A stretch of 64,000 nt of DNA from Hemicordylus capensis (Eukaryota; Chordata; Lepidosauria; Squamata; Cordylidae): the NCBI RefSeq assembly GCF_027244095.1, contig NC_069658.1:266484687-266548686 (forward strand), read 5' to 3'. Within the stretch, counting starts at the first letter, position 1, and each line of letters starts with the position of its first letter. Shown here piece by piece: positions 56,201-64,000 of the stretch. Below the pieces are notes generated by a model, which was not told the origin of the DNA, did no database searches, and saw nothing but the letters and a program-made list of their open reading frames with translations. Made by a program: the position numbers and the translations under genes.

Positions 56201-57027
56201 GAAGGGCGGGGGGGGGGAGGGTTTCTAGCAAGTCTGTACTTGCACTCCCCAACCTCTTAAACCTGGATATTTGGGGAAATAGGCCATATCAGTTGTTGCT
56301 ATTGAGGCACAAGCTGGCCTTTAAAAACTTTCTGGAGTCTGAGGTTAATTTTTCTTTAGAGCAACTATTTTATTCCCACCTTTTCCTACATAGAAAGATA
56401 TAGCATAGTTTTTTCCTGACACAGCCTAGCTTATCTGTGCTGCTAGCTAGATAACCTGTGGCCTTCAATGGCCAGTTAGATGAAATAAGGCAAAATCACC
56501 AACAGCTGGATGCTGAAAACAAACAAACAAAGGGGGGTTTCAGCAAAAACTTTTATTTATGAAAAGGTAGTAAGTTAGTGAGACTTCAATTGTATAATTT
56601 TCAGTGTGTTCAAGGACATACAGAAAGCAGAACATTTGCTAAACATCGACAAGTTTTGTACCTGGCCAATGGGCTATGTTCTTTTTGAACTGTATTATTG
56701 TTTGTAGCTTTTACACGCTCTTTTTCAGAATAAGACCATGAGTTTTTCTATTTGAAACTTTCAGTCTTTGTATACAGCTTAATCTTTATACACAAGCTTA
56801 AAAGTAAGTTTTTCAGTGTAACTTGCATACAAAGTTCTTTAACTGAACTACCTTTGAGAAACCTACTTACACAACAATTTCGAACTTTCTTTTAAATGTT
56901 GTATCGTTTGATTATAAAGAGGAGGAAAAGAAACCCATCAGTCTTTATTTCTATCTAAAATATTTGGGGGGCAACTTGTTCCAAATACATTTACTCTACC
57001 TTATGGGGCCAGAGATAATCTATAAGT
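56201..57027. other. AT-rich unique stretch, possible minus-strand 3' UTR
   Basis: No frames. A minus-strand AATAAA lies at 56552-56557 (seen as TTTATT), and the sequence to its right is T/A-rich and repeat-free, as 3' UTRs often are. No minus-strand coding exon could be found to go with it. Confidence 0.25.
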
Positions 57028-57135
57028 TCTTATTTATTTATTTCTTACATTTATATCCCACGCTTCTTCCAAGGAGCCCAGAGGTGTACATGGTTACGTT
57101 TGTCCTCACAACAATCTTGTGAGGTAGGCAGAAAT
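57028..57135 (-). mobile_element. Sauria-type SINE, 3' part
   Basis: Reverse of the family 3' end: ATTTATATCCCACGCTTCTTCC, GGAGCCCAGAG and CTCACAACAATCTTGTGAGG. Head missing. Confidence 0.75.
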
Positions 57136-58462
57136 AAGTTTCCAGGTAGATGAATCCATATTTAACACATGTGCACATGGGGAAAAGAGTATTCTTCACA
57201 CAACACCCCACACCCTGAGCAGCCAACCTTTAAACATTTCATTAGCAAAGATTCATTTTGTTACTAAAAATGCACAACAGCTTGTGTATATATTTTTAAA
57301 GGTTAAAATTGCTAAAGAACACTCAATTTGTTTCAGAGTTTCTGGATCCATGGTTACTAAAACAAGATTTGGAACACACTTTATGCTTTTGTGTGTCTCC
57401 CCACCATCGAGATTAAAGGGCTTTTCTCAGGATTTTTAGCGCAAATGTTTTTAAAACCTTTGAAACATTTAATACTACTCCCTGCTTGCGCTCTCTCTCT
57501 CTCTCTCTCTTTCTCTCTCTGTTGATGTCTAATATTGTGGTGACCAAGAGCCTGGGCTTTGTCAAGGGTTGATCTAGGGCCAAGACAACTTTTAAATTGA
57601 GGGGTATTACAATGAGGATATAAAACTTCAAAGATGCCTACCATAAAGTGAGACTAGGAATGGCTAGGTATTTTAAGGATGTATCCCCTGCACACCATAA
57701 GGGAAATGAACCAAGTACACTGAGCCCCTCCCTCATTTTCCCAGGAGTACTGAAAGACCTTTGTGTCCTGAGAGGGAATGCAAGAAAGGAGGTGCCCAGG
57801 CCAGGGAGCTCGTCCTCCCCTCCTGAAAATGCCATCAACAGCCTGAGACAACAATACTTTTGCAAATCTTATATCATTTGTTTACTTTTAATATTGTATA
57901 CCACTTTGGGTGCCTGGTCAAGGCAGAAAGGAATATTAAAAATGCAACTGAACAGGGAAGCTTTTATGTCTAGCTTTTTAACCAGCAGAGCAGGCTCTGG
58001 TCAGGTGTATAATTCCACACCACCACCACACCCCATTTCAATTGGATTTTTAAAAAAGTAAATAGAATCCCAAGTTTCAAAATTTCGTTTAAAAATAGCC
58101 TGACTAAAGTTAAATCTCTCATCACAAACATGCTATAACACAGTCTCCTAAAAATAAGTTAGTGACTCTCTATTACAGACATTGACTTACCTACCAATCA
58201 ATCATGAGAATTCACTTCAACTGCATCTCATGAAAAGAGCCCTAGTTTTCCAAGCAACTACCAGCTCTTGTTTTGAAAATTTTGGGCTTTCAATTTGTTT
58301 CTAAGCAGACTAAAATCACATGTGCAAAAACACAGGCCAGATAATAGGGCAGTTTTGTGGTGTGGCTGAGCCAAAGCAGAGGAGTTAAGCCAGACAAAAC
58401 AGGAGAGGAGATGGGAGTAGAAGAAACCATGGAAAGAAAGAGGGAAAGCATTATTCAGTGCA
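57136..58462. other. No gene recognised
   Basis: Unique sequence with a (CT)n run at about 57490-57521. No splice-supported exon. Confidence 0.4.
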
Positions 58463-58625
58463 CAGCATCATAGAGTGTTGAACTAGGACCAGCAGGACCT
58501 AAATTCCCATTCAGCCATGAAACTATGGGGTGACTCTGGACCAGTCACTTATCTCTCAGCCTATCCTACCTCCCAGGGTTCTTGTGATGATAAACACAGC
58601 TATGTACAGTGCTCTAACCTCCTTA
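58463..58625 (+). mobile_element. Sauria-type SINE, partial
   Basis: ATAGAGTGTTGAACTAGGACC, GGTGACTCTGGACCAGTCAC and CTCCCAGGGTTCTTGTGATG. Both ends are worn. Confidence 0.75.
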
Positions 58626-58766
58626 CTTTGTGGGTGCACTATTTTAAAAAATGCCATCTCTGGGCAAAAATGGAAAGTGTCTCAAGTATAAGTAGTGCAA
58701 CAAGGGAGATGAAGGGCCACAGATAACAAGTAAAGATATCAATTACATTTAAAAACCAGGAGCCTG

Positions 58767-58848
58767 TGTGTGTTGTGCCATCGAGTCGGTGTCGATTCCT
58801 GGTGACCACAGTGCCATGTGGTTTTGTTTGGTAGTATACCAAAGGAGG
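58767..58848 (-). mobile_element. SINE tail fragment (TTTACC family)
   Basis: GCCATCGAGTCGGTGTCGATTC and CATGTGGTTTTGTTTGGTAG are the reverse of the 3' part of the SINE at 26814. Confidence 0.7.
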
Positions 58849-58849
58849 G

Positions 58850-59399
58850 AACTATTCCCTAAATAAAAACCAAGTTATCTAAAAAAAGTTACACAACATA
58901 TCCTCCTAAAGGTTGAAAGTTAACATGTTTTAGTGATCAGAGTTGCACTATTGTTTAATAATGAACTAGTGATTTAAATCGAGAACTCCCCCATCCAAAC
59001 CAATCCACCATGGCTCCGTTTGATCTGTTCTGTGATCTACAAAGAACACAACAGTTTATTTTATTTTTTAAAAAAGAAAGTTTAAAAATAACCCTTATTA
59101 AGCAGGGTTCGCGTTGATGAATTGTCTTTTGTTGCGGGGCGGGGGAGGGAGTGCGAGAAGGTCTCCGATATCCACAGGTTCCATCCCTTTCCCCCGGACT
59201 AGCTACTTATGAGAAGCCGGAAAGAAAAGGGGGAAAAGAAAGACAAGAAAGACCAGCAACGTGTTCTTTTTGGAGGGAACTTTCTTTGGTAGCCCATCTG
59301 CAGAAACGCGTGACCCTGCTTGTTCCTGGTGGCGGGGGAGGAGACTACTTTTTGGTAGTTCCTCCCACCAACGTGCAAAACGGTTCCAGATTTAAGGGA
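58850..59399. other. Flank of the CpG island
   Basis: AT-rich to 59110, then rising G+C. Nothing else supported. Confidence 0.4.
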
Positions 59400-60060
59400 C
59401 CTCCACAGGCCGGTTCGTTCTCTTGGACGAAGATACCATTGGCAGTCGTAAAGGAGCGCGCCTAGAAACTGACTTGCAGGCACCACCGACGATGCCCAAC
59501 CCTCCTCTCTCGCTCTCCCCCCCGCCCCCTTCTCGCGCGTTCCCCTCTCAAGCCGGCGATAAACGACGCAGGCCCCTGTGGTTGGCCGAGCCTGGCTCTC
59601 GCGAGACATCCGGGCTCTCTGAGCGGGGTGGCCCTACCCCATTCTCCTCCCCCTCCTCCCTCCCAGGTCCCCCCTCCCCCCCTCCGAGTGGCGTCACGGT
59701 GTCGCGGTTCCCGTGCTGCCCTTCCCGTGCTGCCCCTGGGTGGGAGCGGGGGAGGAGCCAGCCAGAGCCGGCCGAGGAGCGTCCGGGTGAGTTCCCTTCC
59801 CCCCTCCGCGCCGCAGCCACCCACCCCCACCCACCCCGACGAGTCGCGTCACGGCACGGCAGCGCGGGAAGGTGGCAGAGGCAGGAGCCCCGCACCGCTG
59901 CCCTTGTTGTGCGGGGAGGAGGAGGAGCGAGCCGGCGGCGGCGGCGCGGAAGACCGGACGGGGGTGCGCTGCAAGCGTCGGGCGCCGCCCCTCGCCCACA
60001 TCAACAGCTCTCTCCCTCTCCTCTGTTTCAGGTCGCCCATGGCGACCAGGCCGGAGGCGA
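59400..60060 (+). promoter_or_regulatory. CpG island promoter
   Basis: The G+C- and CpG-densest stretch in the window outside mobile elements. It contains an inverted CCAAT (ATTGG, about 59439), several GC boxes (GGGCGG/CCCCGCCC type), two CGTCA half sites (about 59692 and 59847) and TCTCGCGAGA at 59597. There is no TATA box. A donor, CCGG|GTGAGT, ends a probable non-coding first exon at 59786, and an acceptor, CCTCTGTTTCAG, ends at 60031. Transcription is therefore probably rightward, though such islands can work both ways. Confidence 0.75.
59597..59606. promoter_or_regulatory. TCTCGCGAGA palindrome
   Basis: Perfect 10-bp motif inside the CpG island. From established knowledge this element (bound by BANP) drives many vertebrate CpG-island, often bidirectional, housekeeping promoters and is methylation-sensitive. 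Confidence 0.8.
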
Positions 60061-60164
60061 AGGAACAAACTGGAAGATCGCCCGGGTACCCCAAGTATGC
60101 TGCCTTGAGTTCCTTCAGGGAGGAAAGGAGAGTCGTAAATGCATACTATGGCGAGGCCCAACAG
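60032..60164 (+). CDS. Possible first coding exon of a CpG-island gene
   Basis: After the acceptor at 60031 an ATG at 60039 (GTCGCCCATGGCG; G at +4 but C at -3) opens 42 codons ending GEAQQ at CAG|GTCTGA, phase 0. The peptide begins MATRPEAKEQTGRSPGYPK, then FREERRVVNAYYGEAQQ: basic, hydrophilic, no signal peptide. I do not recognise it. If the weak donor at 60164 is not used, the frame closes two codons later (TGA), and this would be a 43-residue upstream frame in a 5' UTR. Other frames over the island are compositional artefacts. Confidence 0.4.
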
Positions 60165-60883
60165 GTCTGACAAGCATCATGTGTGAAACGAAGGTGGTCC
60201 CCAAAGGCTTTCCAGGAACACTAGACACGCACCGAGAGTGGCTCTGGGCCAGGCAGGCAGGTGGGAATCCTTTGCAGAGAAGTCTCTGCCGTAAGGGTCC
60301 CCTGCAGCTAGGAAGTTTGGAAGCCACTGCAGTATAGCACAGCAGCTGGGATGTGAAGGGAGGGGGAAAGCTTGTTGAGATCCTCAGCCCCAACCTGAAC
60401 TCCTTGGAGGAAACGCAGGTTACAGAAGTGACTTTAAATACCCCAAACTGCAGCTCAGGTCTTGCTTGGTGGTGGCACTGCAGTTTTGGAGCTTCCTCCC
60501 AAAGGAGATCTTCCAACGGCTCTGCTTAAAAACTTTGGTAAAATATCTGATTATACCTCTGTTTTGAAATCCTTGGGGGGGAATAACTATTGAATGGGAT
60601 TCTCCTATGATGTTTTGAAATGGCACTTCTAAATTTTGACACACACACCCTGGGATTGATTGTATTTGTATAGACGGGTCTTGAACGTCTTTGAAAGAAT
60701 GGTTGAGTATAAGAGTAGATTAAGAATTGTATCCTGCCAACCTAACTCCTTGCCGTCCCTACCTCCAAAGTATTACGGAACATTCTTAAACTCAGACTTT
60801 GGCAGATCTCCAGAGGAAGAGAGTTCTATAGCTGTGGGGGAACAGATTATTCAGGCCTTTCCAAGTGACTAAAAACAGCTTTT
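60165..60883. other. No further exon recognised
   Basis: Probably intron. A possible alternative donor CAG|GTGGGA lies near 60260. Nothing else supported. Confidence 0.35.
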
Positions 60884-61012
60884 TCATTATTATTATTATT
60901 ATTACATTTATATCCTGCTCTTCCTCCAAGGAGCCCAGAGCGGCGTACTACATACTTGAGTTTCTCTTTCACAACAACCCTGTGAAGTAGGTTAAGCTGA
61001 GAGAGAAGTGAT
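60884..61012 (-). mobile_element. Sauria-type SINE, 3' half
   Basis: (ATT)n, then ATTTATATCCTGCTCTTCC, GGAGCCCAGAGCGGCGTACTAC and TCTTTCACAACAACCCTGTG: the reverse of the 36344 copy. Head missing. Confidence 0.85.
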
Positions 61013-61031
61013 ACAGGTGCTCCAGTCCTTG

Positions 61032-61215
61032 GGGGTTGGAACTGGAGCTCAGTTGGTAGAACACATGCATTGTATGCAGAAGGTCCCATGTTCAGTTCCT
61101 GGTAAGTAGGGGGCAAATCTGGTCCGAAACCCTAGAGAGTTGCTGTCTGTGTGTCAGGGCAGAAACTACTGATTAAATGGGCCAATAGCCCAACTCTGTA
61201 TAAGTCAGCTTCATA
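61032..61215 (+). mobile_element. tRNA-derived SINE
   Basis: Head GGAGCTCAGTTGGTAGAACAC, B-box-like CATGTTCAGTTCC, GGTCCGAAACCCTAGAGAG, and an end TGTATAAGTCAGCTTCATAGG. Related to 51158. Not a tRNA gene: the anticodon arm and acceptor stem do not pair. Confidence 0.7.
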
Positions 61216-62174
61216 GGCACCAGTAGTGCTATATCCCATCTCTGTGTAATGGAAGATGGCATAGTTCTTGAACGGTGGCTTGTTTGATCCAGCTGTTGAG
61301 GTGACTCACATTGTTCAAAACATTTTATTTACTGATGTCTTAGTGGGCCAAATGTCCTTGGAGCTACAATGACTCCAGAAGCAACACTCAAGCAGGACCT
61401 GGGATGCAATACCAATATTTAGAGTTTGTTTGGGCCAGTTTTTAGAGTCAGTTTTGAAGGAGAACTGCAGAGAGTTCAGACAAAAGCCACGAGAATGACC
61501 TCTGTTATACAAAAAGGATGCTTAGTGGGTCATGTATTGGTGTGTTATGGATGGTAAGTAGGATTAAGCATTGCTCTTAGATATTCATGTTTGGATTGTT
61601 AATAGCCTTGGCGCTAAAGGTCCTCTGTTTACATCTGCATGTGTGTGAAAATAGGCTAAAATTCACCTATTTGCTGTTGCAGAGTGTCTGGAAATGACTT
61701 CCGGTGTCACTTCCAGCCGCCATTTTAGAGTAAGAAGCCATTTTGAGGTTCTTTCTTATTTAGTTAATTTGGGCATTTTTGGTGGCATTTCCGGAGCCCT
61801 GCGGCCATGGAGAGCAAGGTGCTGTGCATTCCTACTCTTGTTTGTCCCCCTTCCCACTATTTAGGCATTTAAAGGCTTTTTTCTCTCTGTTCAGAACCTA
61901 ATCTCCCAATTCCCATAGAGTTAAGGTTTTGTTATTTATAGTTTCCATATTTGCACCTATAGGCGAGAATGGCACCCCCGTGAATAACGAGGGCCTGTAA
62001 TTACAAAACCCAAATGAGCATGAGACAATTCAGTGGACTGTAACTTGTTGTGCTCTGTCATTTGTATAATCCAGTGTTGTGCCAATATACATATGGATCC
62101 ACAACAAACTGTTGCAGTATATCTCTGGTATGCATGTGTTGCTTGAACCTGTGACTGATCATGGTGAAAAAACA
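61216..62174. other. No gene recognised
   Basis: Unique sequence; nothing supported. Confidence 0.4.
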
Positions 62175-62182
62175 AAAGTTAG

Positions 62183-62609
62183 TAAGGATGTACATAAACC
62201 AAGCACTAGTTTAGTGCTGCAGGGAGTGGACGAGGAGTCTTAAGAAAGAGGAAAGCAAGTCCTTAACTGCTCTCTGCTGCCCCACGCAGCTTCCTGCTGG
62301 GGTTGCGTGCATCCCAAGTACCCATGTACAGCATAGGCACGTACATGACTTCCGCACATGCACGGGTGCCGTCTGCGTGTCAGCATGGTGTTTCTGACCA
62401 TGCAAATGGCACCTGCGCACGTGTGGATGCCATGTACATGCTGGTGCCACGCATGGGTACTTCGGATGTGTGCCGCCCCAGTAGGAAGCTGCATGGGGTG
62501 GTGGAGAGCAGGTAAGGACTTGCTCTCCTCTTTCTTAAAGCTCCTGCTCACCGCTCTCCTCCCTGCAGCACCAAAGGAGTGCTCAAACCTTGATACATGC
62601 ACAGCCTAA
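62183..62609. mobile_element. Foldback hAT-type element, sister of 5585
   Basis: Ends TAAGGATGTACATAAACC and (reversed) TTAGGCTGTGCATGTATCAAGG. Flanks AAAGTTAG and AAAATTAG match at 7 of 8 bases. The palindromic core is shared with 5585-6412 (GTCAGCATGGTGTTTCTGACC; GCAGCTTCCTGCTGGGG). It lacks the Helitron present in that copy. Confidence 0.78.
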
Positions 62610-62617
62610 AAAATTAG

Positions 62618-63569
62618 CAAGAAAACCAGGAGTCCTTATTCCGAGTTGGGTTTTATTTCATATGCAGTTTTTCTTGTTTCTGTTTTCTCGGGGGGGGGAG
62701 GGGTAGTTTGTTTTTTGGTGGAGGGGACCAGCATTGTTGCTTGATCCTAGCTCTTTTTATCCAGCACTAAAGTTTTAGGAGTTAATGGTTGGTGAGTGGT
62801 CAGTTTAACATTTTCATCAATATTTGCTGAGGTTGTAGGGAGAAAAATGTGTTTATGGAATAGGTTATGTCTATTGGTAAATGTTGTTGGTTGTCGTGTG
62901 ATTGTGTGTGTGCATGCACAGATAAAGTTATCCGCAGATTAACAGATTCAGTGTGCAAGTTCCCCCTCCATTCCTCACACACATACAGTTGTCGTCTTCA
63001 TGTTTTTCGGGTTGGGTGGGATTAGCAACCTCATTGAGAACGTAAATGTGCCATACCCCTTTCCTCTCAGAGACACAAAGATGTGAAATGTCTTGTGAGA
63101 AAACAAGAGTTTTAGGCACCTTTCTCCCCCCCCCAGCCCCAAAGCAGAAGGGCTTATGACTGTCTTGAGAAAGTATCCTTCAAGCTGAGAAACTTGCTGT
63201 TCTTTTTCTTTGAGTCCTCTTTCCCTCACCCCTCACTACAGGGTTCCATTAGATCTGCCCGCCTGTTTGTTAACTGTGCTTGAAACCCACAGACATTCCA
63301 TCCCATTGACCTGCATGGACAAGTTTGGTGGAGTTTTGATCCCCATAGTTCTTCAGAATTTTTAACACTGACACATCTGCGAATCACCCTGAGTCGGCTG
63401 ATATCTCCAACTTGCCCACAGGCACTCCAGTTATGCACACATAAGGATCATAACCAGTTCAATTTCCAGTTCTTTGGGGGGAAAATATGTCATTGATTGA
63501 GTTCTTTGGCTTTAATTGGAATCCCAGAGAAGATAACTCAAACAGTTAAACTTGTGTGTTTCAAAGCAA
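62618..63569. other. No gene recognised
   Basis: Unique sequence; nothing supported. Confidence 0.4.
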
Positions 63570-63725
63570 ACTGCTTATATTTATTTTATTTACAAACTGC
63601 CTGATATAGACCTCTCCAGGCAGTTTACATACCATTTTAAAAAGTGGCACTATTGATCTACATGGTGCTCTGCAGGGTAAATAAGCAAGAGGTAGGTCTC
63701 TGCCCTGAGCAGCTTCCAGTCAAAT
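63570..63725 (-). mobile_element. LINE 3' end, L2/CR1-like
   Basis: TTATTTTATTTACAAACTGCC, CCAGGCAGTTTACATACC and CTGCCCTGAGCAGCTTCCAG are the reverse of an L2/CR1-type 3' region. Old, head missing. The last 275 bases of the window show nothing else. Confidence 0.5.
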
Positions 63726-64000
63726 TTCAACTTGAAGACGGAAGCACAGGTAAACGAGAAGAATTATGTAAATACAGTTATCTCTGCTTCAGCTTAGAGT
63801 CAAAGTAGAAGTGCACGCAAACGTGTTCTGAGTTGGAAGTGGCTTTTGTTTCATTTTTTTCAAAAGATGCAGGTCCAGTGTTCAATGGGATCAAAGAAGG
63901 GAGGTTAACACTTCCACTTTATACTAATTCCATGCAAAAATTGCCCCTTGCCAAAGTGGTGATTTCCCACACATCACTGCTGGAGCACGACTTTTGGTGA

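Noticed and set aside
59423-60337. 304-codon frame over the CpG island
   Set aside because: Runs through the probable first exon, intron and second exon; Pro/Ser/Arg-rich composition of a GC-rich promoter.
26814-61215. tRNA-like heads with A and B boxes at several places
   Set aside because: All belong to SINEs with bodies and tails; none folds as a complete tRNA.
1-64000. CRISPR arrays, operons, ribosome-binding sites
   Set aside because: None seen. The repeat content is that of a vertebrate nuclear genome, and the tandem repeats lack regular unique spacers.

Overview
This window looks like a nuclear segment of a squamate reptile, most likely a lizard. I infer this from the repeat set: BovB and L2 LINEs, Sauria-type SINEs whose 3' ends resemble BovB, a 5S-rRNA-derived SINE, CR1, Helitrons, a Tc1 element and many short hAT elements. 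All assignments come from reading the sequence; no database was searched. Element ends given with a target-site duplication (TSD) were read base by base. Other limits are approximate.

Host genes are sparse. On the + strand I can build a three-exon gene: 7450-7543 (start codon at 7472), 19320-19491 and 22057-22646 (stop). It has proper splice sites, compatible phases, a 277-residue product and a poly(A) signal at 24687. The product resembles the SARG/C1orf116-PROSER2 family. From about 59400 a CpG island with a TCTCGCGAGA motif probably marks the 5' end of a second + strand gene. Its possible first coding exon (60032-60164) I do not recognise. A long AT-rich stretch near 56.5 kb could be the 3' UTR of a minus-strand gene, but this is weak.

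Layout. 1-7.4 kb: hAT elements and SINEs, including a Helitron inside a foldback hAT. 7.5-19.3 kb (first intron): Tc1, L2 copies, a Helitron inserted in an L2, an LTR-like insert and a 5S-type SINE. 19.5-22.1 kb (second intron): a giant foldback element interrupted by a palindrome-rich hAT. 22.6-24.7 kb: 3' UTR carrying another hAT. 26-33 kb: a MITE in an L2 tail, a SINE with a 13-bp TSD, and a BovB split by a nearly full-length L2. 34-48 kb: SINEs, a long hAT, a Ty3/Gypsy-like fossil and several nested MITEs. 49-56 kb: a jockey/I-like LINE, SINEs, L2 and CR1. 56-64 kb: mostly unique sequence, the CpG island and a few repeats.

The clearest theme is repeated, datable nesting. At least ten hAT-type insertions have recognisable 8-bp TSDs. 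Two Helitrons sit exactly between A and T, with the empty site visible. One locus holds three elements inside one another.
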